DNA of 52,051 nucleotides from Burkholderiaceae bacterium 16 (GTDB taxonomy: Bacteria > Pseudomonadota > Gammaproteobacteria > Burkholderiales > Burkholderiaceae). The notes below the pieces were generated by a model. That model searched no databases, had not been told where the DNA came from, and saw nothing but the letters and a program-made list of their open reading frames with translations. Shown piece by piece: positions 1-7,471 of the stretch (positions are counted from its first letter, which is position 1; each line of letters opens with the position of its first letter). The position numbers were made by a program, and so were the translations under genes. The stretch covers positions 35,150 to 87,200 of the forward strand of contig JYOD01000055.1 of the NCBI GenBank assembly GCA_000955785.1. Direction: 5' to 3'.

Positions 1-681
1 AGGCCCCGAGCAGCTGCTTCCATAGCCAGTCCTTCCGTGGACACAGCGCACTCGTGCACTGTCCATATGCTGACTGGCTTCTTTCCGTTCATTGGTCCGT
101 CTACGATTGCCGATACTGAGGACGTCCAACACGTGACGGCTCCCAGCTTTGCGGCCAATTTTGGTCTGTGCGGTTGGATAGGGCACAGTTTGTCCGAACA
201 CGGACCCTCCAGAGGGCACACCCAACAGCCATACATCTCGATCGCCAGGAGGCGGGGACACCGATCACGAAGCCCGATACACAGCGGCGGGATGATCGGG
301 TCATGCGAGGTGGCCGCATGCGCATTACCGGCGGTTCAGTCAACAACACAGGCCCGTGGCAGCCTGCTCAGAATGCCAAAACAGAATCCACGGCCAGAGG
401 TGGGGCGCGTGGGCGCAGCGACGGAAACGTTGCTGCGATGGTCAGGTTGCGTTTGCTCCACGCGCCAGGCTAGTCGGCGAAATCGCTAAAGGACGGAGCT
501 ATTGGATTGAACGCGTACGCAGGAGTGGGCGCGAACCAAATTCGATCAGAAGTACAGGCGAATTCGGTTGTTGCGTGACACAAACTGCCTTGTATAAATA
601 TGGGAAGGCGTGCCGAACACGGCGGCCTAGCGGGCGCGGGATTCATTGGCGCTCTTGGAAACCGGAGAAAGGAGGTTCTTT
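1..681. other. No supportable gene
   Basis: Several overlapping open frames of 80-150 codons exist on both strands. None has a recognisable domain, a convincing ribosome binding site or a hydrophobic or signal pattern, so I annotate no gene. The stretch directly upstream of the BRO-N gene probably carries its promoter, but no clear -35/-10 pair could be fixed. Confidence 0.5.
668..675 (+). promoter_or_regulatory. Strong Shine-Dalgarno of the BRO-N gene
   Basis: AAAGGAGG sits 6 nt before the ATG at 682 and decides the start over the in-frame upstream ATG at 646. It is one of the strongest ribosome binding sites in the window, which argues that the gene downstream is translated. Confidence 0.8.
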
Positions 682-1440
682 ATGTACGGTGAGGTATTTG
701 GCACTATGGCCGATCGGCCGCAACCACCCCATGGCATAGTCCAATTCACGTATCAGGAGCAAGCTGTCCGTGCTCTGATTGACAAGGACGGCCAGTCCTG
801 GTTTTGCGTGACTGACCTTTGCGTGGTCCTTGGCTATAACAACTCGAGGTCGGCAGTCGAACAGCTTTGTGAGGATGCGGACGGGGTAGCGAAGTTCGAC
901 ACGCCTACGAACGGCGGTGTTCAGAGCTTGGCTTTTATCAGCGAAGCCAACCTCTATATGCTGATCTGCGGCAGCAAACTCGCGGCGGTCAAGTCGTTCC
1001 GGGTGTGGATTACGCGCGAAGTCTTACCGGCGCTTCGGTCGCGTGAAGCCTATACGTTGGAAGTCCAGACTCGAACCTTCAGCCACGTTTCCACCAAGGC
1101 CCTTGAGGAGGCCTGTCGGGCTGTCGCCAACCTTCCGGAAGCGAACCGCGTTCTCGCGTATGACGTTCAGCGCCTACACCTCAAACTTGTGGAAAAGGAC
1201 TTCCGCATCTCAGCGCTCGAGGCCGAGAAAGGCCGCCGGGAAACCATGGTAAGGATCCGTCTGGCGGCGCTTCACCATGCAGCGATGCTGCGCGCGGGAG
1301 GCCGCGGCTATGCGGACATCGCGCACTTGTTGGGAACTGACCTCGACTTAGCCCAAAGGATGGTTGTCACTTGGGAGACGCTCTCGGAACTGAATTTGGC
1401 ACCGGCTTTGCAGCAGACAACGCTGTCAACCCCTCCCTGA
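682..1440 (+). CDS. BRO-N domain (phage antirepressor-like) protein
   Basis: 252-residue protein. Residues about 20-118 form a BRO-N domain: a DKDGQSWFCVTDLC strand/helix, then FISEANLYMLICGSK and FRVWITREVLPALR, the family hallmarks. BRO-N is a DNA-binding module found in phage antirepressors (Ant/Rha-like) and in mobile elements. The C-terminal half is charged, with a possible helix-turn-helix around AGGRGYADIAHLLG, and matches no family I recognise. It lies immediately before an omega RNA/iscB relic and 1.2 kb before a tyrosine recombinase, so it probably belongs to a prophage or integrative-element remnant. The role, antirepressor or element regulator, is inferred from the family. Confidence 0.85.
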   Translation: MYGEVFGTMADRPQPPHGIVQFTYQEQAVRALIDKDGQSWFCVTDLCVVLGYNNSRSAVEQLCEDADGVAKFDTPTNGGVQSLAFISEANLYMLICGSKLAAVKSFRVWITREVLPALRSREAYTLEVQTRTFSHVSTKALEEACRAVANLPEANRVLAYDVQRLHLKLVEKDFRISALEAEKGRRETMVRIRLAALHHAAMLRAGGRGYADIAHLLGTDLDLAQRMVVTWETLSELNLAPALQQTTLSTPP

Positions 1441-1445
1441 CGGAT

Positions 1446-1655
1446 GGAGCTCTAAGGCAGCTCCGCTACGTTGTCAACAGGGGCAAGACCAACGTTGGGA
1501 TGCTTCACTCAGTCCCAACCTCCGCAAGCCCCGGTTGCAGACAAGCGGCAGGGTAAGCACGAAACGGATCCGGGCACATCGCCGGTTCTCAACATGCCGA
1601 GGGGAGACCTCCCGGAAGGGAGGTGTTTCCCGGCCCGTAACAATGAGGGGGATTG
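1446..1655 (+). ncRNA. Candidate omega RNA scaffold of an IscB element
   Basis: The 217-nt space between the BRO-N stop and the iscB ATG is noncoding and packed with hairpins. GGAGCT pairs with AGCTCC (1446-1451/1459-1464). GTTGGGA pairs with TCCCAAC (1494-1500/1513-1519). ACCTCCC pairs with GGGAGGT (1607-1613/1618-1624), extended by flanking GGGGA/TTTCCC. The GGGTAAGCACGAAACGG stretch (about 1551-1567) resembles conserved omega RNA text as I remember it. Position (directly 5' of iscB, same strand) and length fit. In this family the guide lies at the 5' end, which here would fall at or just inside the 3' end of the BRO-N gene. Exact ends are uncertain. Confidence 0.6.
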
Positions 1656-1657
1656 CC

Positions 1658-2335
1658 ATGGCAGTCATTGTGTTGGACAGAAGCAGCCAGGCGTCGATGC
1701 CGTGCAGCGAGGAGCGAGCCCGCCAGCTCTCCGAGCGCGGTCGCGCGTGCGTACACCGCCTGATGCCGTTCGCCATCCGAGATCGCCGCCGAGCGGACTG
1801 CATCATCCCGCCGATGCGCATCAAACTCGATCCAGGCTGCAATGTCACTGGCATGGCCGTCGTGCGCGCGGTCGATGCCAATGGCGCTGCACCGAGGCGC
1901 CATGCCGTCGCGCTATTCCTGGTTGAGCCGATCCACCACGGCATGCGGATCCGACCGAATCTAAGTGTGCGCAGGCGCCATGCACCAACCGCGCCGCAGC
2001 TGCAAGCCCCGTTATCGCGCCGCTCACTTCGACAATCAGCGCCGGCCCGCAGGCTGGCTGGTGCCCCGCCTGCAGCACCACATCGACACGACAATGGCCT
2101 GGGTGCGCGCACCAAGTACAACCGGCGGCGCCTTGATCTGCCCAAGACCCGCGCCATCGATGCACTGTGCATGGGCGCTGTCGTGTCTATCCAGCATTGG
2201 CAGGTACCGGTGCAGCCCATCAAATGCGTCGCACGCGACTCGGCACCGTCGGCTTCCCGCACGGCGACCTCATGCGCAGCAAGCAGGTGAAGGGCTTCGA
2301 GACGGGCGACCTAGTTCACGCCGAGGTACCTGATC
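1658..2335 (+). pseudogene. iscB: Decayed iscB (OMEGA RNA-guided nuclease), HNH domain lost
   Basis: The ATG at 1658 opens an RRXRR/IscB N-terminus: MAVIVLDRSSQASMPCSEER, then ERGRACVHRLMPFAIR, then the RuvC-I motif LDPGCNVTGMAVV with its Asp kept. Homology then jumps frame near 1980 to YRAAHFDNQRRPAGWLVP and HHIDTTMAWV. It jumps again to NRRRLDLPKTRAIDALCMG (RuvC-III, Asp kept) and again to GFPHGDLMRSKQVKGFETGD near 2250. Between TMAWV (about 2105) and NRRRL (about 2118), some 200 residues are missing, including the RuvC-II acidic residue and the whole HNH nuclease. With three frameshifts plus this deletion the protein cannot be active. The family is normally about 400-500 residues. Confidence 0.85.
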
Positions 2336-2380
2336 GTTCGATGCAACACCCCCGAATCCACGGCCTACTTGGCTTGGGCG

Positions 2381-2665
2381 ATGGATGATCGCGCAGAGTC
2401 CGCCAAGAATGCGAACAACATGGAGAGCGGGCGAAACCGTGACCAGCCGGAGGGCCAAATAGCGTCCAGCGCTATGCCGACTGGACAACGCCCGCCACCG
2501 GATGCCGGTCTGCTCGCAACGATTGGAGAGATAAAGCGCAGGCAGCCTGACCCTTGGGCGCCTGATTCGAGACAGGCCGCCGATCCAAAGGAGAAGGTTC
2601 AAGCTAAGCCAGCGAACAGCAACCCAATTCCGAGTTGGAAGCGCTGGCTACACGAAATGCCGTAA
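2381..2665 (+). CDS. Small hydrophilic hypothetical protein
   Basis: 94 residues if started at the ATG at 2381; a TTG at 2369 is in the same frame. Strongly hydrophilic and rich in Pro, Gln, Lys and Arg, with no motif or membrane segment. It ends 24 nt before the recombinase start on the same strand, as small accessory genes before integrases sometimes do. No good ribosome binding site is visible and it begins within 50 nt of the last iscB homology, so it may be chance coding space. Confidence 0.35.
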   Translation: MDDRAESAKNANNMESGRNRDQPEGQIASSAMPTGQRPPPDAGLLATIGEIKRRQPDPWAPDSRQAADPKEKVQAKPANSNPIPSWKRWLHEMP

Positions 2666-2689
2666 TAACTTCAGAACCGAGTCGCTATC

Positions 2690-3865
2690 ATGATGACTAT
2701 CGATTACGCAGGCATCGCCGCCCGCTCTGGTCTCCCCCCGGAGTTCATCGATGCCTTTAAGCTGCTGGCAGCCAAGCATCTCCGGAAGATCCGGAGCCCA
2801 TCTCGGCTGAGTGACAAGCCGGTCTCGTTTGAAACGCAGTATCGTCGTGTGGTGAACTTGTTAGCCGCATTCCGCGAGCTGCGGGAGGACGGCTACAAGC
2901 TGACCAGCCCGTGGAATCTGAAGCAGAAGCACGTTGCGCACCTGGTCAGAAAGTGGGTACTCAAGCTGAACCAGGCGCCTGGGACCGTGGAAAATAAGCT
3001 GACCTATTTGCGCACCATTGCAGCCTGGATGGGTAAGCCCAATCTGGTCGGCAAGCTCGACGACTACGTTGAGCGGCCGGAAGAGTATCGCCGGACCTAT
3101 TACGCCGAAGTGGAAAAGACCTGGGAAGGCCAAGGCGTGGAAGTCACCGCGCTGCTGGCGGAGATCGAGCGCACAGACCGCTTTGTCGCGATCCAGCTAA
3201 AGCTGCAGGCGGCGTTCGGCTTGCGCGCTAAGGAATCGTTCCTGCTACGGCCACACCGAGTGACCGTTGATGGTGCGCTGCTGGTGGACGCCGGTACCAA
3301 GGGCGGCCTCGCACGCGACGTCCAGATCGAGTTTGAGGCGCAGTACGTGCTACTGGCATCGGCATGCCGGCTGGCCAATAGCACGAGCCGAACCACCATT
3401 CCGCTCGGCTACACCCTGGACCGGTGGAGGAATCACTTCTACCACGTGCTGCGGACGCATGGCGTGACCAAGGGCGCTCTGCAGGTGACGGCGCATGGGC
3501 TGCGGCACCAGTACCTGAACGGCCTCTACCACCGGATCACCGGGGAACGCTCGGCCATCCAGGGCGGAGCGAAGCCGGCCGACGCCCTTCATGAGCTAGG
3601 CATGAGGCGGATCGTGGAGGCGGCGGGTCATTCCCGGGCGACGAAGAGCGAGGCTTATCTCGGCCGGCACACGGCGGTGAAGCGAAAGCAGCCGACGATC
3701 GAGGAGGTCCGGGCGGCCTTGGAAAAATCCGGGCAGGAGAAAAAGGCGGCTGCCGCCGCTTTGGGGGTCTCGCGGCAGGCGCTGTATCGCATCCTTGATC
3801 GCGCACGCTCGCCGGTGACCGTGGCGCACCGGACGAACGGTGTGGAGGAGCAAGCGGACGAATAG
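2690..3865 (+). CDS. Tyrosine recombinase / integrase with C-terminal Fis-like HTH
   Basis: 391 residues. The N-terminal SAM-like DNA-binding domain covers about residues 20-120. The catalytic domain follows, with Arg179 (FGLRAKES), Lys204 (GTKGG), His269 and Arg272 (HGLRHQY), His314 (AAGHS) and nucleophile Tyr323 (SEAYLGRH), so the active site is complete. Residues about 335-372 (VRAALEKSG, AAAALGVSRQALYRILDRA) form a Fis-type helix-turn-helix, an unusual addition. It catalyses site-specific strand exchange, probably for the element that brought in the BRO-N gene. No tRNA or obvious attachment site was found next to it. ATG ATG doublet start; the first is used. Confidence 0.92.
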   Translation: MMTIDYAGIAARSGLPPEFIDAFKLLAAKHLRKIRSPSRLSDKPVSFETQYRRVVNLLAAFRELREDGYKLTSPWNLKQKHVAHLVRKWVLKLNQAPGTVENKLTYLRTIAAWMGKPNLVGKLDDYVERPEEYRRTYYAEVEKTWEGQGVEVTALLAEIERTDRFVAIQLKLQAAFGLRAKESFLLRPHRVTVDGALLVDAGTKGGLARDVQIEFEAQYVLLASACRLANSTSRTTIPLGYTLDRWRNHFYHVLRTHGVTKGALQVTAHGLRHQYLNGLYHRITGERSAIQGGAKPADALHELGMRRIVEAAGHSRATKSEAYLGRHTAVKRKQPTIEEVRAALEKSGQEKKAAAAALGVSRQALYRILDRARSPVTVAHRTNGVEEQADE

Positions 3866-3882
3866 AGTCATGCATCACGGCA

Positions 3883-3904
3883 GCGGCGCCCCTGATGGCG
3901 CCGC
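3883..3904 (+). terminator. Hairpin downstream of the recombinase
   Basis: GCGGCGCC, loop CCTGAT, GGCGCCGC: a perfect 8-bp GC-rich stem 18 nt after the recombinase stop. No clear T-run follows, so it may be a Rho-dependent pause or mRNA-stabilising stem rather than a classical terminator. Confidence 0.45.
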
Positions 3905-4050
3905 CCACTATTGCCGTTGGCCAGACCAACAATTCCTTCCGTAGGCCAGACCGGAACACAAGCGGAATCTGCCCTGATATCTATGTCGGCTACCGTACGC
4001 GAGCGAACTGCCCCGCGGCCATGGTCACTCCCTTCAGGTTCGTATCCATC

Positions 4051-4345
4051 TCAGCCTCCCACGGTTGGGTCACGCTCGGGCCCAGCTACCACGCCCGCGT
4101 CATGCAGGCGCCCGATGGCGCCGCCATCCAAGCCCAGCACCTCGTGCAGCACCTCGTCGGTGTGCGTGCCCAGCAGCGCCGCCGGGGCGGTGGGCTCGCG
4201 TTCCATCTCCGGTGCGCGCACCGCCGCGCCGGCGGCGATGTGGTTGCCGATGCCCGGGGTGTGGATGCGCTCGAAGACCGGTTGGTTGCGGCGTTCACGC
4301 GCGGGTCGCCGGCCAGCAGCTCGGGCGATTCGGCCATATGCGACC
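4051..4345 (-). pseudogene. C-terminal remnant of a CaiB/BaiF-type (family III) CoA transferase
   Basis: On the minus strand AESPELLAGDPRVN leads, after a frameshift near 4295, into FERIHTPGIGNHIAAGAA, then LLGTHTDEVLHEVLGLD and GAIGRLHDAGVVAGP, ending at an in-frame TGA at 4051. This is the typical C-terminus of family III CoA transferases, which move CoA between carboxylic acids. The N-terminal three quarters, including the catalytic Asp region, are absent, so it is non-functional debris. Confidence 0.7.
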
Positions 4346-4394
4346 GCAGATTCGGCGCGAAGGCGAACGGATGATCAAGATGGACGGCGACGTG

Positions 4395-4640
4395 ATTTGC
4401 AGCACTCCGCGCCGGCACGCCGTTGCCCGATGCAAAGTTTGAAGCACTGCATCGATCTACGACGATTGTGGTCCGCGAACGTGGCTTCGTTCTGGCCCCA
4501 GATGTCGACGCCATTCTCGCAGCAAGCTACATGCGCCAGAACGTCCTCGACGTGATCCTCGGGGTTGCGACGAGAATCATAAGCACCTCCACGAACCACA
4601 ATGTCCGTATCGAATACGAGCATGACGGGAAGCGAGTGCG
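4395..4640 (+). pseudogene. C-terminal remnant of a carboxymuconolactone decarboxylase/AhpD-like protein
   Basis: The frame reads AALRAGTPLPDAKFEALHRS, then VVRERGFVLAPDVDAILAAS, then RQNVLDVILGVATRIISTST and NHN. This matches the C-terminal helices of CMD/AhpD-family proteins (the family pattern is roughly GYTRxQvLEVvLGVxxKtLSNYTNH). The CxxC half is missing and an in-frame stop lies just upstream. It lies convergently to the CoA-transferase remnant, so two unrelated gene ends have been brought together by deletions. Confidence 0.6.
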
Positions 4641-4738
4641 AAAAGCCGCCTTACCGCAAGTGGCTTGGCTCACTGCACTATCTGTTTCAGTCCTGCAACA
4701 GCCTGGTTCAGGAACTGACGAAATAGGCACGCCGCAAA

Positions 4739-4769
4739 CGCCTCTGCCACCCTTCGAGTGGCAGAGGCG
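4739..4769. terminator. Strong 12-bp hairpin
   Basis: CGCCTCTGCCAC, loop CCTTCGA, GTGGCAGAGGCG: a perfect 12-bp stem with a 7-nt loop. It lies between the decayed genes to the left and the minus-strand secreted-repeat gene to the right, so it could end transcription from either side. There is no long T-run, so intrinsic termination is uncertain. Confidence 0.5.
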
Positions 4770-4814
4770 TGCTGGTTTGACCTGCCTCCGGCAGAGAGGC
4801 CGCTGTAAAGAGAA

Positions 4815-4839
4815 TCCCCCGAGGCTGTTACTCGGGGGA
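4815..4839 (-). terminator. Terminator of the secreted repeat-protein gene
   Basis: TCCCCCGAG, loop, CTCGGGGGA: a 9-bp stem about 70 nt past the stop of the minus-strand gene at 4910. Read on the minus strand it is followed by TTCTCTTTAC, a moderately T-rich tract. Confidence 0.6.
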
Positions 4840-4909
4840 GGTGCTTGGTTTGTGGCTGTGGACGCTGAGCGCCGACCACGTGTTCTTTTGCGGACCCTTC
4901 TGTCGTTCC

Positions 4910-5167
4910 TTACATGATGTCCTCAACCAGTCCATCGCGGTTGGTGATTCTCGCGCCATCGGTGAATACGTCCCGTCTATCTGTGACTCTCGCCCCATCT
5001 GAATAGACGTCAAACTTTGTGCTCCTCCCCCCATCTGAATATGGGTCGCGCGGCCCCATCACGCTAGCGCCGTCGGTGTATACATCTCGCACCCCGATGC
5101 CGGCATAGGCTACCCCGGCGCCAAGCGCCGCACCCGCCGCAGCGAGCAGTAAGACTGTCTTTACCAT
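4910..5167 (-). CDS. Small exported protein with DxYxDG repeats
   Basis: 85 residues from an ATG at 5167 preceded by AAAAGGAG, which is preferred over a longer upstream frame. Residues 1-22 (MVKTVLLLAAAGAALGAG, VAYA) are a clean signal peptide. The mature part is four imperfect repeats: DVYTDGASV, DPYSDGGRS, DVYSDGARV and DVFTDGARI, spaced 13-16 residues apart, with acidic and aromatic residues in register. No cysteines. I do not recognise a characterised family. The repeated Asp/Tyr/Asp pattern could bind cations or cell-surface polymers, but that is speculation. Monocistronic, with its own hairpin terminator. Confidence 0.8.
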   Translation of the reverse strand: MVKTVLLLAAAGAALGAGVAYAGIGVRDVYTDGASVMGPRDPYSDGGRSTKFDVYSDGARVTDRRDVFTDGARITNRDGLVEDIM

Positions 5168-5317
5168 TTTTTTCAACTCCTTTTCAGGTGGTTGCAAGAA
5201 CACCGAAACGAATACTTTTCGCTTCAGCGCCGCAGCTTTGTACGCCTCCAATGTATGCCCTGACGGTAAGCTTATGAATAAGGCCCTTTTCCGAAAAGAG
5301 GCTAGGGGATTGCCCTA

Positions 5318-5490
5318 TTGGATGGGCAGGGATTGGGCACGGCTGCCAAGGTCGGCGATGTCACGCAAGCGCGTGCATTGCTGCACGGCGAGGAGAGCGA
5401 CCTGTTCGCCCACGCGCAACTGCATAGGCTATCTGGCCTGCGCAATCTGCGGATGATGCGCCATCGGCCGCAGCCAGGTGCGAAGGGCCA
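5318..5490 (+). mobile_element. IS5-family transposase relic
   Basis: The frame reads KVGDVTQARALLHGEESDLF followed by AHA, then a frameshifted GYL stretch and MRHRPQPGAKGQL. This resembles the core of IS5-type transposases (roughly NVxDVTQAhaLLHGEEaevfADAGYxG, then a MRPGKR-like motif). Frames shift after about 5425, and the DDE ends and inverted repeats are not visible. It is an old fragment and not mobile. Confidence 0.55.
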
Positions 5491-5806
5491 ACTGCGCCCG
5501 GATTCTGGCCGAAGGCCCGAAACCCGGCACGACAAGGCTCGCGCTCAACGGAATCTGGCGTCCAACCCGGGCGGTATGGCTCATCGAATCCATCGGCTAC
5601 CCTTACCGCACAGGGGAGTTCTGACGTAAATTCATAGTAGTCCTGCGGCACCATGGATTCGCAGCACTTCGCCTAGCACCGGTTCGGTGCAAGCTCGTGA
5701 TTTGCCACAGGTGCATCGGACACTAACTTTCGCAAGAGTATTGTCATTGCGGCTAACGAGAATGACTGGATGTGGCAGGGGCTGTCCCCAGAATTTGAAG
5801 CGAACC

Positions 5807-7471
5807 ATGTTCATCATTCCGCGCAACTCGAGGCTTAGCCTCTTCGTTCACACCGGATTTGTCGCATTGGCGTACTACGCAGGTGCAAAGCTGGGACTTA
5901 CTTATGCGGTAGTGGGCGGTGCAGTGTCTCTAGTGTGGCCTTCCAGCGGCATCGCCCTCGTTGCACTGCTCGTTATGGGCTTCGCAGTTGCCCCCGGAAT
6001 TGCCATTGGCTCCGTTTTGGCCAACATGTCGGTGGGCGTGCCCCTACCAGTGGCCGCGGTGATTGGCCTCGGCGCGACGGCTGCAGCCTTGACGGCTACA
6101 TTATTGATAAAGCGGGTAGCCCGATTCCAGATCACCCTGGACCGCATCAAGGACGTGCTAGCTCTCATCATCCTGGCTGCGACGGTCAGCACGGCTGTGA
6201 GTGCGCTGATCGGTGCGACCGCCCTCTATGGAGGGGGCTTGGTGTCAGCCACCGAGTACGGCACAGCCTTTCTGAAATGGTGGCTCGGTGACATGATGGG
6301 GGTGCTCGTGGTGGCCCCGCCTCTGCTCAGCTTGCTCGCGTATCCGAGCCCTATCCGCTCCGCAAAGCAGACCGTGGAAGCCTGCGGACTGACCGTTGCG
6401 ACCTTCTGGGTGAGTTACGTCATCTTCGGCGCCACCGAACTTGCTGGGCACAGCTACTATCCGGCAGCCTTGGCGATTTTTCCGTTCATTATCTGGGCGG
6501 CTCTCCGCTTCGATCACTTGGGCACCAGCCTCTCAACCTTGCTGGTCTCAATCGTGGCCATCTGGGGCACCACGAACGGCACCGGTCCCTTTGCCGCCGA
6601 ATCTCCGGTGGATAGCCTCGTGAGATGGTGCGCCTTCGCGAATGTCGTGGCAGTATCCGGACTGCTGCTGGTGGCGGCACATGCTCAGGAAAAGCGCATC
6701 CATAGCCTCCTGCTGGCATCCCATGTCGAGTTGGAACGGCGCGTGCAGGAGCGAACCCAAGACTTGGAGCTAGCAAACAATGAACTGAAGCAGGAGATGG
6801 CGCGACGTCATCTCCTGGAAGCAGAACTGATCCGAATCGGCGATCAGCAGCAGAGACTCTTCGGCCGAGAACTGCATGACGGACTCGGGCAGCACCTCAC
6901 CAGCTTGGGCTTCTACTGCGCCACCTTAAATCAAGAACTACAGAAGCATAGCCACCCAGCCGCCGCGAAGGCGGCTACCATCGTCGAATTGGTGAAGCAG
7001 GCGTCCTTGATGACTCGCAAGATTGCCCATGGCCTGGACCCGGTCGCCATGGAATCTGGTGGCCTTACGGTCGCCTTGCAAGGGTTGGCACAGACGACCC
7101 GTGCGCTGAATAGCGTAGGCTGCACGCTCCGCATCGAGTCAAATGTGGACTTACTGGATCCGCCGATGCAGATCAACCTTTACCGTGCAGCACAGGAAGC
7201 CGTCAATAACGCGCTGAAATATAGCCAGGGCCGCCACATTTGGATCGACCTGGAGCGCGAAGGCGGAATGCAGAGGCTTTCCATCAGTGACGACGGGATG
7301 GGGGTCGACCTGGAACAAATGGAGCGTGCCTCGGGACTGGGACTTCACAACCTGCGCCACCGGGCGAGCCTCCTGGGCGGCTCTTGCATGGTCACCCGCA
7401 ATGCTTTGGGTGGCACCACGGTTGCCATCAGCTATCCGATACCGGAGAGTCCGGGACATGAAGCCATCTAG
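5807..7471 (+). CDS. MASE1-domain sensor histidine kinase (HisKA_3 type)
   Basis: 554 residues from the ATG at 5807; an in-frame ATG at 5762 is possible. The first about 290 residues are a MASE1 membrane sensor with about eight hydrophobic segments (YYAGAKLGL, AVSLVWPSSGIALVALL, FLKWWLGDMMGVLVVAPPLL). A coiled linker follows (ELERRVQERTQDLELANNEL). The HisKA_3 dimerisation helix carries phosphoacceptor His357 in GRELHDGLGQHL. The HATPase part shows EAVNNALKYSQ (N box), DDGMGVDL and GLGLHNLRHRASLLGG. The protein is an inner-membrane kinase, and its 3' end overlaps the response-regulator gene by 14 nt, so the two form a translationally coupled pair. The stimulus is unknown. Confidence 0.93.
   Translation: MFIIPRNSRLSLFVHTGFVALAYYAGAKLGLTYAVVGGAVSLVWPSSGIALVALLVMGFAVAPGIAIGSVLANMSVGVPLPVAAVIGLGATAAALTATLLIKRVARFQITLDRIKDVLALIILAATVSTAVSALIGATALYGGGLVSATEYGTAFLKWWLGDMMGVLVVAPPLLSLLAYPSPIRSAKQTVEACGLTVATFWVSYVIFGATELAGHSYYPAALAIFPFIIWAALRFDHLGTSLSTLLVSIVAIWGTTNGTGPFAAESPVDSLVRWCAFANVVAVSGLLLVAAHAQEKRIHSLLLASHVELERRVQERTQDLELANNELKQEMARRHLLEAELIRIGDQQQRLFGRELHDGLGQHLTSLGFYCATLNQELQKHSHPAAAKAATIVELVKQASLMTRKIAHGLDPVAMESGGLTVALQGLAQTTRALNSVGCTLRIESNVDLLDPPMQINLYRAAQEAVNNALKYSQGRHIWIDLEREGGMQRLSISDDGMGVDLEQMERASGLGLHNLRHRASLLGGSCMVTRNALGGTTVAISYPIPESPGHEAI

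Noticed and set aside
1474..2262. Long minus-strand frame opposite the iscB remnant
   Set aside because: The recognisable IscB motifs are all on the plus strand; the minus frame is a high-GC shadow.
5490..5640. Plus-strand frame after the IS5 relic (IESIGYPYRTGEF)
   Set aside because: Short, with no recognisable family, frameshifted relative to the relic and with no start.
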